Below, piece after piece: positions 20,203-29,433 of a stretch of 64,000 bases of DNA (its first letter is position 1; each line of letters begins with the position of its first letter). Position numbers and translations under genes: made by a program. The notes under the pieces were generated by a model, which was not told the DNA's origin, searched no databases, and worked only from the letters and a program-made list of their open reading frames with translations. This stretch comes from Streptomyces albospinus (GTDB taxonomy: Bacteria; Actinomycetota; Actinomycetes; Streptomycetales; Streptomycetaceae): contig NZ_BMRP01000035.1 in NCBI RefSeq assembly GCF_014648695.1, positions 1-64,000 of the forward strand. The letters run 5' to 3'.

Positions 20203-20622
20203 ATGTCCAACCCACCGGATGAACTCACCAGGGAGATCGTCGGCCTCTTCGCGGCCATCAACCGCCGCTACACCCAGGAGTCCGAAGCCGCCTCGGCGAC
20301 CTATGACCTGACCCCGCTCCAAGCCAAGGCGCTGCTCGCCGCCGAAGGCCCGGTCCCGATGCGCCGCATCGCCGACCGGCTGCACGCGGAGCCGTCCAAC
20401 GTGACCGTGATCATCGACCGGCTGGAGTCCCGCGGCCTGGTCGAGCGCAGCCCCGACCCGGGCGACCGCCGCGTGAAGCGCGTCGCAGCCACCGCAGCCG
20501 GCCGCACCATCGCCGCCGATCTCCGCGCACGCACGCCCTTCGCCGCCGCACCCCTGGCCCCGCTCACCACGCAGCAGCGCGAGATCTTGCGCGATCTGCT
20601 GCAACTGATCCTGGAGGCATGA
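20203..20622 (+). CDS. MarR family transcriptional regulator
   Basis: A 139-residue winged-helix regulator. The DNA-binding core is MRRIADRLHAEPSNVTVIID then RLESRGLVERSPDPGDRRVK, with the usual D-DRR wing. The N-terminal helix and C-terminal RDLLQLILEA form the dimer domain. It is divergent from the SDR and likely represses it. The ligand is unknown. Confidence 0.9.
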   Translation: MSNPPDELTREIVGLFAAINRRYTQESEAASATYDLTPLQAKALLAAEGPVPMRRIADRLHAEPSNVTVIIDRLESRGLVERSPDPGDRRVKRVAATAAGRTIAADLRARTPFAAAPLAPLTTQQREILRDLLQLILEA

Positions 20623-21325
20623 CGGCGCCCGGCGCGGTGCCCCGCTACGCGACGGCCGACGCGTCAACGGTTTGGACACAGGAGCTGACAGGCCACTCGG
20701 CGATGCGGGGGAGGCCGTCTCGGCCGTGAGCGCGACGGTGGGTTGTCGTCATCGCGTGCCCTCGTGGTCGGCGTACCGGGCAGTCTGAGGGGCGGGGCCA
20801 CATGGTCCGCACGACGAGGCGAGGACGCCGCCCGCCCCGGCCACGCGGCACAGGTCGCGGACAGGCGGCGCGGCGGCACCAGCACCAGGCGCGACAGCCG
20901 TATGGCAACGGACAGGAGGGGCTGGGGCCGGCTCTCCGTGCGGTTCGCTCCGGCTCGGAAGGACGCTGTTACCTCGGGGCGGCCGGGCCGGCACCGCTGG
21001 ACCGTCAAGCGCACCATGCCCTGGCTCGCCGGCCGCCGCCTCCACCGACGCCAAGAATGCACAGCCGAACACTTCCTCGCCGTCACCAGCATCGCCTGCC
21101 CCCCCGTCTACTACCGCACGCTCGCCGACCCAAGCACTCACCAATGGCCCTGGCTTGGGGGGAGGAGGGGGTCGTCCCATCGAGCGCTGGGCGCGTGCCA
21201 ACGGAGCTTGACTGTGGGGACGCCGGACCGCTGGGCGGCCCAGAACAATGCCCCGGGCTCCGCGAAGCGGTGCCCAGGGCATGCGCTGCTGGTGCCGGAC
21301 GGCACCGGCGGCGACGGCCGTCCCG
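20623..21325. other. 703-base region without a recognisable gene
   Basis: Downstream of the MarR gene and of the leftward AhpD-like gene (convergent ends). Several open frames cross it on both strands, but none has a domain or motif I recognise. It may contain decayed sequence. Confidence 0.4.
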
Positions 21326-21799
21326 TCAGTGGACCTGGCCGACCTGGTAGTCGCCGGCGGGCTGCTGGGTCATGACGTTTCCGCGGTTGAAGGCGTTGAT
21401 GATGGCGATTTGGGCCACCAAGGCGGCGAGCTGGTCCTCGTCGTAGTGCTTGGCGGCATTCGCCCACACCTCGTCCGAGACGCCACCGGCCGCGTCGGCG
21501 ATGCGGGTGCCCTCCTCCGCCAGCTCCAGCGCGGCGCGCTCGGCGTCGGTGAAGACCGTGGCCTCGCGCCAGGCCGCGACCAGATTGAGGCGCACCGCGG
21601 TCTCCCCGGCTGCGGCGGCTTCCTTGGTGTGCATGTCGATGCATCCGGCACAGCCGTTGATCTGGCTGGCGCGGAGCATCACCAGTTCGCGTGTCGCGGC
21701 CGGCAGCGTCGAGTCCGAGAGCGCCTTGTGCGCCGCGATGATGTGCTTCATGGCCTTGGCTGCGACCGGGTTGGCCATGATGTTCAGTCGAGCTTCCAT
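21326..21799 (-). CDS. Carboxymuconolactone decarboxylase/AhpD-like protein
   Basis: A 157-residue all-helical AhpD-fold protein. The redox motif is INGCAGCIDMHTKEA near residue 48 (CxxC followed by Asp and His), as in alkylhydroperoxidase-like CMD proteins that detoxify peroxides. ELVMLRASQ and VALINAFNRGNV-like helices flank it. Members that keep CxxC are usually peroxidase-like rather than true decarboxylases. It is monocistronic, with no regulator or SigJ-type gene beside it. Confidence 0.88.
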   Translation of the reverse strand: MEARLNIMANPVAAKAMKHIIAAHKALSDSTLPAATRELVMLRASQINGCAGCIDMHTKEAAAAGETAVRLNLVAAWREATVFTDAERAALELAEEGTRIADAAGGVSDEVWANAAKHYDEDQLAALVAQIAIINAFNRGNVMTQQPAGDYQVGQVH

Positions 21800-22540
21800 G
21801 GTGCGCTCCTGTGCCGTTGTTGGTGGTTACACCGTCTTGGACGGAACGGCTCCGCAAGTTGTGACACGCATGAATGTGACCTGCGTCTCCCCCCCTGTTG
21901 AACGGCGGCGAAGGCACCCACGACGACGTTCAGGTCCGGTGCCAAGACGTCACCCCTGGCCCCGAGCTCCCCACTCTTCGACGGTACGGACCCGCGAGCC
22001 CCGCAGCCACCGCGGCCAGCACCACGATCGTCCACAGGGTGCCGTGGTCCTTCCTCGCGACCTCCGAGCGAGGCAAGGGCGCGGAAGGGAGAGCAGGCGT
22101 GAACTCAGGTCAGTTGGTGGGTGCGGCACCGAGCCACTCCCGGGCGGTGGACACCACCGTCGAACCCACGGTGGTGTCCCGCTTCCCGGTCACGAACTCC
22201 TTCGCCAACTGCGAGGTCTGGACGCGGCACGGCGGTACCGGAAATCGGTCAGCACAACCAACACGTCCAGCACGGTCGCAGAGAAGGAGGGGTGGTGAGG
22301 GGGATCAGCGCCGGCGGCCCTGACCGAGGTTTTGGCATGAAGAAACCAAACGACCCGCACCAGATGGCGCGCTGGGGGTGAGGAGCTCCGGCACCCTTCC
22401 TTCACTACATCTCCCCGATCATTTGACAGTCGTCTTACCAGGTCAGGGGCACACTGATCGGAATGATGTTGCCGAGCTGGGCGATCCAGCCGCAACGAAA
22501 CGTGCAGTACCGGTACTTTCACGATCGCAGTGGGTGACTT
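21800..22540. other. 741-base intergenic region
   Basis: Between the divergent AhpD-like and PmtA-like genes. It should hold both promoters. I see no gene or clear repeat in it. Confidence 0.4.
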
Positions 22541-23206
22541 GTGGCTGAAGTGGCGCTGTTCCTCCGGGAGTACGCGAGGACCCGTCGGGATGTGGGGGCG
22601 ATCGCCCCGAGCAGCGACCGGCTCAGCAGAGCTCTCACCCGGTACCTGATCCCCAGCCCTGGGCGCTCCCGCGCGGTACTGGAGGTAGGGCCTGGCACCG
22701 GAGCGGTGACCCGCCACATCGCCGGATCACTCGGCCGACTGGACACCCTGGATCTGATCGAGGCCAACCCGCGCTTCGCCGCCCTGCTGCGACAGACGTA
22801 TGCCGATGATCCCAGGCTCCGGATCCGTACCGGCCTGGTGCAGGAACACGAACTCGGCTCCTACGACACGATCGTGTGCGGCCTGCCGTTCGCCAACTTC
22901 GACGCCCGGACAACGGAAGAGATCTTCGACCGGCTGCTCGGGGCGCTGCGGCCCGGCGGCACGCTGTCGTTCTTCGGCTACGTGGGAGGCGAGACGATGC
23001 GCCGGACGTTCGCCGACGGGGCGGACCGGGAGCGCACCTTCGCCGGGCTCGGCGTACTGCGCCGCATCCTGCGCCGGCACACCTTCCGTACGGAGACGGT
23101 GCTGGGGAACCTGCCACCGGCCCGGGTCCATCATCTGGTGCCGGTCAGCCCACCGGTTCGCTCGGAGCAGGCACGCTCCTGTGACTGCCGCGAGACGTCC
23201 TCCTGA
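22541..23206 (+). CDS. PmtA-like class I methyltransferase
   Basis: A 221-residue methyltransferase resembling phospholipid N-methyltransferases and rRNA adenine dimethylase-like proteins. It begins VALFLREYARTRRDVGAIAP, then AVLEVGPGTGAVTRHIAGSL (SAM motif I, near residue 47), DLIEANPRF and YDTIVCGLPFANF (motif IV). The N-terminal AIAPSSDRLSRAL is typical of PmtA relatives that use phosphatidylethanolamine. Lipid methylation is plausible, not shown. It starts with GTG. The C-terminal 20 residues are low-complexity and may be an added tail. Confidence 0.82.
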   Translation: MAEVALFLREYARTRRDVGAIAPSSDRLSRALTRYLIPSPGRSRAVLEVGPGTGAVTRHIAGSLGRLDTLDLIEANPRFAALLRQTYADDPRLRIRTGLVQEHELGSYDTIVCGLPFANFDARTTEEIFDRLLGALRPGGTLSFFGYVGGETMRRTFADGADRERTFAGLGVLRRILRRHTFRTETVLGNLPPARVHHLVPVSPPVRSEQARSCDCRETSS

Positions 23207-23239
23207 GTAATCCGGCGCTACGCGGCCATGAAGGCGTCG

Positions 23240-23530
23240 CCCACAGGGGCCCGAGCGCCGGGGTCCTCGATCTTGTCGTCAGTGCTCGGGGCGGGTGTGA
23301 GACAGACCGGTTCGGCGGCGGCACGGCTCCGCGCCGGCGGTGTGCGCAGGGAGGTGGCGCTCCAGCCCGTGAGTGCGTCGTCGCCCGCGGCATCGGCTGC
23401 GGCCGGGATCTGCTGGAGCAGGCGTTCCCCGGTGCCGTCGGCCGGCCACAACCGGTGCCGCCCGTAGACGGTCTGCCAAGGCCCGCAGCGATCGGGCAGG
23501 TCACACCACTGCACCCCGATCCGCACCGGG
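23240..23530 (-). pseudogene. IS5-family transposase N-terminal remnant
   Basis: The minus strand encodes RIGVQWCDLPDRCGPWQTVY, then GRHRLWPADGTGERLLQQIPAAADAAGD. This is the N-terminal region of Streptomyces IS5-type transposases. The following SLRAH-type segment is shifted into another frame and no catalytic region follows. It is one of two IS scars flanking the orphan lipoprotein gene. Confidence 0.75.
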
Positions 23531-23682
23531 TGAGGGATCTCTTTTATGACCTGTCGGTGACCCCGCCACCGTGTACGGGAGGCTACCTCTGGCCGGAGGT
23601 TGGGGCCTGTCCTGAGGCAGCTGAGCGACTCTCGCGGTACGGGCGGTTGAAGTCGTGCACGGTGTCGGGGGCGAGCCAGCCG

Positions 23683-23721
23683 CGTGATGCCCGCCGCTGA
23701 GAGGAAGCGGCGGGCATCACG
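23683..23721 (-). terminator. Strong terminator after the solute-binding lipoprotein gene
   Basis: A perfect 16-bp stem (23683-23698 with 23706-23721) with a 7-base loop lies 23 bases beyond the stop codon of the leftward lipoprotein gene. It closes that transcript as a single gene. Confidence 0.8.
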
Positions 23722-23743
23722 TCGGCCCTGATTCGAGTCGCGG

Positions 23744-24898
23744 TCATCCAGAGACGGCCTGGCCCCAGCCCTGGGAGATGGTGAACTCGGCGTTGCTCTG
23801 CTGGGACTCGGTCGGGAAGGTCGGCGTGCCGGAGACCTTCGGCAGCTTCGCCGCCGCGGCCTTGTCGAGCGTGCCGGCTTCCTTCATGGCGGTCATCAGA
23901 GCAGGTCGGGCGTATCCCTTGAGTCTGAGGTTCTGGCCCTCGGTGCTGTAGAGGTACTCCTGCCACAGGCGCGCGGCTGCGGGGTGCGGCGCACTCCCGT
24001 TGATGGCCTGCGAGTAGTACTGGGAGAACTGGCCGTCCGAGGGGACTGCGACCGTCCAGTCGAGGCCCTTGGACTTGAACTCGTCCGTGTACCCGGCGTT
24101 GAGGTAGTCCCAGTCAATGCTGATCGGCGTCTCGCCCTTCTCGATGGTGGCTGAGGTGGATTGGACGGACGTGTAGTTGCCGTTCTTCTTCAGCTTGGCG
24201 AAGAAGTCTATGCCGGGCTGGATGTCGTCGAAGGAGCCGCCGCTGGCGAGGGCCGCCGCGTACACGGCGCCGAAGGCGGAACCCGACTTGCCGGGGTTGC
24301 CGGTGAGTGCGACCTGCCCCTTGTACTCCGGCTTGAGCAGATCCTTGAAACTTGTCGGGCAGGTTTGCACACGCTTGGCATCGCAGCCGAAGGAGATGTA
24401 GCCGCCGTAGTCGTTCGACCAACGGCCGATGGAGTCCTTCTGGTCATCGGGGATGTCGGCGAAACCGGCAACCATGTACGGCGCGAGCAGCCCCTGCTGG
24501 GCGGCGCTCTGCGCGAAGGAGCTGCCGAGGTCCAGGACGTCGGGCGCGCTGTCCTGTCCCTTGCGCGAGGTGACCGCGTTGATCTCGTCCTGGCTGGCGC
24601 CCTTCGGGTTCTCGACCTCGACCTTGATGCCGTACTGCTTTTCGAAACCATCGATCACGGCGCCGTAGTTGGCCCAGTCGCGGGGCAGCGCGATCGCATG
24701 CAGCGTGCCCTCCTTCTTGGCCTCCTTGGCCAGGGCGTCGATACCGCCGAATGCCTTGGCCGTGGTCGCGGTGGCCGCGCTCTTTGCGCCGGCGGTGGTC
24801 GACGCGTCGGAGGCCGCGCCACAGGCGCTGAGGGCGAATGTGGCGGCGGTGGCGAGGACGCCGGTGAGGGCGGCGGTTCTCGGCAGGGGCACGGTCAC
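23744..24898 (-). CDS. ABC transporter solute-binding lipoprotein (orphan)
   Basis: A 384-residue extracytoplasmic solute-binding protein of the PotD/iron-thiamine type. The N-terminus is a lipoprotein signal with the lipobox LSACG near residue 25. The binding domain contains LHAIALPRDWANYGAVIDGF, SAPDVLDLGSSFAQSA and the hinge segment TLANPG-like VALTGNPGKSGSAFGAV, then SIDWDYLNAG. The likely ligand is a polyamine or a similar small cation, judged only from family. No permease or ATPase gene is in the neighbourhood, although these normally form an operon. IS5 remnants lie on both sides, so the partners were probably lost. GTG is chosen for TGGAGAG upstream. Confidence 0.87.
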   Translation of the reverse strand: MTVPLPRTAALTGVLATAATFALSACGAASDASTTAGAKSAATATTAKAFGGIDALAKEAKKEGTLHAIALPRDWANYGAVIDGFEKQYGIKVEVENPKGASQDEINAVTSRKGQDSAPDVLDLGSSFAQSAAQQGLLAPYMVAGFADIPDDQKDSIGRWSNDYGGYISFGCDAKRVQTCPTSFKDLLKPEYKGQVALTGNPGKSGSAFGAVYAAALASGGSFDDIQPGIDFFAKLKKNGNYTSVQSTSATIEKGETPISIDWDYLNAGYTDEFKSKGLDWTVAVPSDGQFSQYYSQAINGSAPHPAAARLWQEYLYSTEGQNLRLKGYARPALMTAMKEAGTLDKAAAAKLPKVSGTPTFPTESQQSNAEFTISQGWGQAVSG

Positions 24899-25210
24899 GG
24901 TCTCTCCAGGGGTACGCACAGAGGTTTGAGGGGGTTCATGCGGGGCCACACAGGGGATGCACGTGGGGGGTGAGCACCTGTTCGACGGTTACTGAACAAG
25001 CTGGGCCTCAGTAGGCCCAACTATGGTGTACGCCGGGTAAACATTGGTGAAACTAATGACTTCGATTGCCTCGCAATCGCAGCTCACGGCGGTTGTCACG
25101 GCACCGCGTCCGGAGGACTTGTCCGGGCGATCATGTGCGGAGTCGAATGACGAGGGCTGCGGCGGTGGCGGTGCGGAGAACACTTAGCCGTGTTTGTCGT
25201 AAGTGCGTGT

Positions 25211-25600
25211 CTACGGCGCGAGCGTGCTTGAGCCGATTGCTCGTCCGTTTGACCCTGTTGTGTCCGGGATGGTGTGCCGGATACCCCGGCGCCAGGGGTA
25301 GTCACGGCAGGGCCCGATGCTGTATGTCCTGTCCGCGGCGAGGCTGTCGGGCCTCTTGCACGGTCCGCTGCGTCCGAGCTGGAGGACGCGAATCTTGTCC
25401 AGTACCAGCTTGAACCGGGTGCAGTCCGCCTGCTGCCCGGCCGTCACGACGAAGGACAGTGGCCGGCACCGGCCGCCTGCGCTCAGATGGATCTTGCTGG
25501 TGAACTCTTCGCCCACAAGCGAAGCCCGCACTGTCGCGTCTTTCCCTGACACCTGGGACATCATCGGAGGCCACGTCGAGCCTGGAGTGACCTTCCTCGA
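25211..25600 (-). pseudogene. IS5-family transposase central remnant
   Basis: The minus strand reads TSKIHLSAGGRCRPLSFVVT, then AGQQADCTRFKLVLDKIRVLQLG, PDSLAADRTYS and RDYPWRRGIRHTIPDTTGS. These are the middle blocks of the DDE domain of Streptomyces IS5-type transposases. The N-terminal third and the C-terminus are absent and no start is present. It may belong to the same element as the scar at 23240-23530, or be a separate event. Confidence 0.75.
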
Positions 25601-25936
25601 CCTCTCGCGCGAGAGGTCGAGGAGGAAACCGGCTGGTGCTTCCGTCATGTGCGGCGATTTCTGGGCACCACGACCTGGAACGGTGGCGATGGCGCTGGAC
25701 TCCGTCATGAGGCCGACAATCTTGTCGAGGACGAAGGCGACTTGGACCATCCCACTCTGGAACGGTCCACGCACTCAACCTAAGGTCCGCTGCCGCTGAT
25801 GCTCGGCATGCTGGCGGAGCCCGCATGTAACCGTGCGAACGACTGGCTCAACCGTGCGAACGACCGGCTCGGGACTACTCGGACAGGACGTGGAGGTGTA
25901 CGTCACGCTGCCGCCTCGCGAATCGTAGCCCTCGGC

Positions 25937-26160
25937 CTACGCCTGACCTGCTTCGAAGCGCCGCATCTTTGCGCCGGCGACATCGAAGCGCCAAGCCGTC
26001 CGCATGGAGCTCCATCTGTCGTTGGTGTAGTCCACGACCAGGGCCCGTCCGCCGTCCGCCGTCCGACACTGACTCGACATTCATGCGGACATCGGAACCG
26101 AAGATCTCGGAACGCACCCAGTCTCGAACCTTGCGGTCGGAGTCATCGTCTGCCCCCGCA
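25937..26160 (-). pseudogene. Frameshifted small-protein remnant (NTF2-like C-terminus?)
   Basis: One minus frame gives DDDSDRKVRDWVRSEIFGSD and VRMNVESVSDGG. It continues in another frame with ALVVDYTNDRWSSMRTAWRF and DVAGAKMRRFEAGQA before a stop. The switch falls in a threefold tandem copy of a 7-base unit (GTCCGCC on the plus strand, about 26048-26068), so a microduplication probably broke the gene. The reconstructed tail looks like a SnoaL/NTF2-like protein; the N-terminus is not recognisable. Confidence 0.45.
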
Positions 26161-26195
26161 TGGACCGGGCGCCCCTGCAAGATCTTCGTCTGCCG

Positions 26196-27173
26196 TCAGG
26201 CATTCACTCGCAGCAACAGCTTGCCGGTGGTGGTCCGGCTGCTCAGGAGCTGGTGGGCTTCGGCTGCTTCGGTGAGGGGGAATTCGGCGGTGACGGGGAG
26301 TTCCACAGTGCCCTCGGTGACCGTACGGAAGGCTCGTTCGGCCAGTTCCCGCAGCGCGTCCGGGGCGGTTTGCGCCAGGGAGAGGATGGAGAAGCCCGCG
26401 ACGGTGTGGGCTGTTGGGTAGAGCTCGGACTGGCCGACCTGCCAGGGATCGGCCGAGGAGGCGTTGCCGAAGGAGACCAGTCGGCCGAAGACGGCCAATG
26501 AGGCCAGGCTGCGGCGGAGAGTGTCGCCGCCGACCGGGTCGAGGGCGAGGTCGACGCCTCGGCCATCCGTGGCACGGCGGACCTCGTCCGGGAAGTCGAC
26601 TGCGCTGAAGACCTCGTCGTAGCCGTACTTGAGCGCGTGACCGGCCTTCGCTGGCCGCGAGACGACCCCATACACGGCGCCCGCCCCGGCTGCTCGTGCC
26701 AACTGCCCGGCGACCGTGCCGATTCCCCCTGCCGCTCCCTGGACGAGTACGCTCTCCCCCTCTCGCAGCCGTCCCACTTCGTGAAGCAGTGCATGTGCCG
26801 TCGGTAGCACGGTGGGCAGGGTCGCGGCGGTGCGCAGGTCCAAGCCGTCCGGTACGGGGAACACGGTCGCGCTGTCGGCGACAACGACGTCCGCGTACGC
26901 CCCGCCGGGCGTCAGAGCGGCCACATCCTGGCCGACATGGAACGCCTCCACCCCCTCTCCCACCGCGCGGACCCGGCCGGAGACCTCCAGGCCCGGCACG
27001 AACGGCAGCGCGGGCACGCGGTAACCCTCGGCCCGTGCCTTGAGATCGGCGAAATTCACCCCGGCGAAGGCGACATCGATACTCACCTGCCCGGCGCCGG
27101 GCTCGGGCACCGCGGCCTCCGCCACCGAAAGGACCTCCGGGCCGCCATACCGCTCAAACCGGATCACACGCAT
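26196..27173 (-). CDS. Quinone oxidoreductase-like MDR dehydrogenase
   Basis: A 325-residue medium-chain dehydrogenase without catalytic zinc ligands, as in NADPH:quinone reductases. The GroES-like N-terminus (MRVIRFERYGGPEVLSVAEA) is followed by GLEVSGRVRAVGEGV and by the Rossmann motif VLVQGAAGGIGTVAGQLARA near residue 150. It probably reduces quinones or enones with NADPH. The start is the MRVIRFE methionine. It is divergent from an ArsR-family gene with a repeat-rich intergenic region, so redox- or electrophile-responsive repression is likely. Confidence 0.9.
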   Translation of the reverse strand: MRVIRFERYGGPEVLSVAEAAVPEPGAGQVSIDVAFAGVNFADLKARAEGYRVPALPFVPGLEVSGRVRAVGEGVEAFHVGQDVAALTPGGAYADVVVADSATVFPVPDGLDLRTAATLPTVLPTAHALLHEVGRLREGESVLVQGAAGGIGTVAGQLARAAGAGAVYGVVSRPAKAGHALKYGYDEVFSAVDFPDEVRRATDGRGVDLALDPVGGDTLRRSLASLAVFGRLVSFGNASSADPWQVGQSELYPTAHTVAGFSILSLAQTAPDALRELAERAFRTVTEGTVELPVTAEFPLTEAAEAHQLLSSRTTTGKLLLRVNA

Positions 27174-27196
27174 ACGGACACACCTCACGGAGTCGA

Positions 27197-27249
27197 GTGT
27201 TCAACGAGTATCGAACACCAGGAGTGTATGATGTTCATCGAACACCAGG
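27197..27249. promoter_or_regulatory. ArsR-type operators in the qor/arsR gap
   Basis: GTGTTC (27197-27202) and GAACAC (27213-27218) form an inverted repeat with a 10-base spacer. GTTCATCGAAC lies at 27233-27243. In addition ATCGAACACCAGG occurs twice as a direct repeat, at 27210-27222 and 27237-27249. These sites fill the gap between the two divergent starts and are good candidates for binding by the adjacent winged-helix regulator. Confidence 0.6.
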
Positions 27250-27262
27250 CAAGGGGTACGAC

Positions 27263-27613
27263 ATGGCAGACCGCACCGCACGGACCACCAGTCACCGTGC
27301 CGCCCCGGCGCACACCCACCCCGACGATGTTCCGTTGCAGACCGCGCTGGCCGCGCTGGCCGACCCGGTCCGACTCCAGCTGGTCCGCGAACTTGCCGGC
27401 AGTGCCGACTGGACCCGCGCGTGCGGCAGCTTCGACGTACCGGTGCAGAAGGCCGCACTCAGCCACCACTTCTCCGTACTGCGCCAGGCGGGCATCGTCG
27501 AACAACGCGACGCGGGTCCGAAACGGGTCAACCGACTGCGCCGCGAGGAGTTCGACGCCCGCTTCCCCGGACTGCTCGACCTGGTACTGCGCCAAGACCC
27601 GCTCGACCGCTGA
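27263..27613 (+). CDS. ArsR/HTH_20-type winged-helix regulator
   Basis: A 116-residue winged-helix protein: ALAALADPVRLQLVRELAGS (helix 1-2 region), then FDVPVQKAALSHHFSVLRQAG (recognition helix) and GIVEQRDAGPKRVNRLRREEF (wing). It lacks the CxC metal site of true ArsR sensors, and its single cysteine (ACGSF) near residue 53 could be redox-sensitive. AAGGGG precedes the ATG. It is divergent from the quinone oxidoreductase gene, which it likely represses. Confidence 0.88.
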   Translation: MADRTARTTSHRAAPAHTHPDDVPLQTALAALADPVRLQLVRELAGSADWTRACGSFDVPVQKAALSHHFSVLRQAGIVEQRDAGPKRVNRLRREEFDARFPGLLDLVLRQDPLDR

Positions 27614-28113
27614 GCCGTCCGGTCGAACGGTGAAGTGTCTGCCCACCCGGTGAACCGTCGGACGGACGTCACAGGGCGCCCGCCGGTCCGACGTGGTTGT
27701 CCTGGCCGCCACCCCCTCGTCCCGTCGCCGGCGGCAGCATCACTCCTGGGGCGGAGTGGGTCCCTATGCCCCAACTCGCGGCGTACCGCGGCCATTTCAC
27801 CGTGAGGGTGCAGTTCAGGGACGCAGTGGCGTGGTGGTAGATCCCACTCTCCCGAAGCTCACACCGCGTCCCTTTTGGTGAGGTGGGCGTCGGCCCGGAC
27901 CGTTGGGTGCTCGAACGCGCGATGTCGTGGCGTTCCGGCTACCGCAGACGCGGCTTCTGCTACGAACGCGACCTTCGCAACTACCCGGTATTTCTCGGAC
28001 TTGCCGCAGTCATCTGCGACTCGGGGCATCTGCTCCGCCTCACCACGGAGGACACGGTGTGAACGGTGTAAAGCGTTTGACGTGGGCGGCGTTGGGCGAT
28101 CGGATGGCGCGTC
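27614..28113. other. 500-base intergenic region
   Basis: Between two rightward genes. No recognisable coding region or strong hairpin is seen. The kinase promoter should be in the right part. Confidence 0.4.
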
Positions 28114-29013
28114 ATGAGCAGAGGGCAGATGCAGCCGGGGCTCCAGCCCATCGACGATGACTTGGTACGGCGGTTGATCGCTGGGCGGTTCCCGCAGTGG
28201 GCGGGGATGTCTGTGGAGCGGTTGGCGTCCGGTGGCACGGTCAACGCCATGTATCGGCTGGGCGACGACATGGCCGTACGGTTGCCGCTGGTGGCGGGCG
28301 GAGCCCAGGACGTGGTGACGGAGCAGGAGTGGCTGCCCCGGCTGGCGGACCGGTTGCCCGTGGCCATCCCGGAGGTGCTCGGGGCGGGGGAGCCGGCCGA
28401 GGGGTATCCGTGGCCGTGGTCGGTGCATCGGTGGCTGGTGGGGGAGCACCCTGATGCGGGGGTGTTGGGCGAGCCTGTGCTGCTCGCGACGGACTTGGCC
28501 GGTTTCGTGGCGGCGATGCGGAGTATCACCCTGCCCAGGGCGCCACGCGCCTACCGCGGTGGGCCTCTCGCCGCGCTGGACGCGTCGACGCGGGCGGCCA
28601 TCGAGGAACTGCGTAGGATCCCGCAGGAGGGTGTCAACTGCGATGCTGCGGTGGCCGTTTGGGAGGAGGCGCTGCGGACCCCGGAGACGGAGGGGGCGTC
28701 GGCGTGGCTGCATGCCGATCTGATGCCGGGCAATCTGCTGGTGGACGGTGGCAGGTTGACCGCGGTCATCGATTTCGGATGCATGGGGGTGGGCGATCCG
28801 GCGTGCGACCTGTTCCCGGCGTGGAACCTCCTCCCGACCGATGCGAGGCGGGCCTTCCGCGAGGCGCTCGACGTGGACGACGCGACCTGGAAACGCGGAC
28901 GGGCACGGACGCTCTCGCAGGCGCTGATCGCGCTGCCGTACCACCGCAGGACGAACCCGGCGATGGCGCACAACGCACGGCATGTGATCCGGGAGGTGCT
29001 GGGGGAGGGCTGA
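28114..29013 (+). CDS. APH-family aminoglycoside phosphotransferase-like kinase
   Basis: A 299-residue protein of the APH/choline kinase fold. It has SGGTVNAMYRLGDDMAVRLP (nucleotide loop and lysine region), the catalytic loop WLHADLMPGNLLV near residue 197 (the HGD aspartate equivalent is in HAD) and the metal-binding AVIDFGCMGVGDPACDL near residue 217. Related Streptomyces proteins are annotated as aminoglycoside phosphotransferases but many phosphorylate other small molecules. No antibiotic cluster adjoins it. An internal ATG at 28129 is a possible alternative start. Confidence 0.88.
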   Translation: MSRGQMQPGLQPIDDDLVRRLIAGRFPQWAGMSVERLASGGTVNAMYRLGDDMAVRLPLVAGGAQDVVTEQEWLPRLADRLPVAIPEVLGAGEPAEGYPWPWSVHRWLVGEHPDAGVLGEPVLLATDLAGFVAAMRSITLPRAPRAYRGGPLAALDASTRAAIEELRRIPQEGVNCDAAVAVWEEALRTPETEGASAWLHADLMPGNLLVDGGRLTAVIDFGCMGVGDPACDLFPAWNLLPTDARRAFREALDVDDATWKRGRARTLSQALIALPYHRRTNPAMAHNARHVIREVLGEG

Positions 29014-29433
29014 TCGGAAGGTCCACTCCTGGGTGTCCGAGTGATCTGGCTGAAGGGTTCTTCGCATGACCGCGCCCGTCTCTCTCGACGGTCCCACGAC
29101 CGGGGACCCGCTGCCGCAGTGCCGCGACCCGTGGGCTGCGCTGCCCGCCAGGGGTGGTGCGCACTGGGCGCCGTCCTCCCCGGCAAGGAATCCGTGGCCA
29201 AGTACGCCTTCTCCCTGCCGCCCGATGCCGTCGACCGGATCGAGGGCGAGTTCAGCCCCGATGCGAAGCGGTGGGAGGACGACTACGGGAGCGGCCCCGC
29301 CTCCTGACGGCGTACCGGGCGGCATGCTGAGACGGTCATCGCGAACCTCTACGACGCGCACGGGCAAGCGGTCAGTCGTGGCTGCCAGTTGTCGCTTCGT
29401 TGCCGCCGTAGGGCCGTCGGTCCACGAGTGGGC
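29014..29433. other. 420-base region with short gene-like fragments
   Basis: A plus-strand frame near 29066 starts MTAPVSLDGPTTGDPLPQCR, and another ends VAKYAFSLPPDAVDRIEGEF at about 29300. Both have coding character but they are in different frames and match no family I know. They may be the ends of one broken gene. Confidence 0.3.

Larger units (their letters stand above)
24899..26195. other. 1.3-kb gene-poor region with two broken genes
   Basis: Apart from the IS5 remnant (25211-25600) and the frameshifted NTF2-like remnant (25937-26160), I see no gene. The promoter of the lipoprotein gene must be in the left part. Confidence 0.5.
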
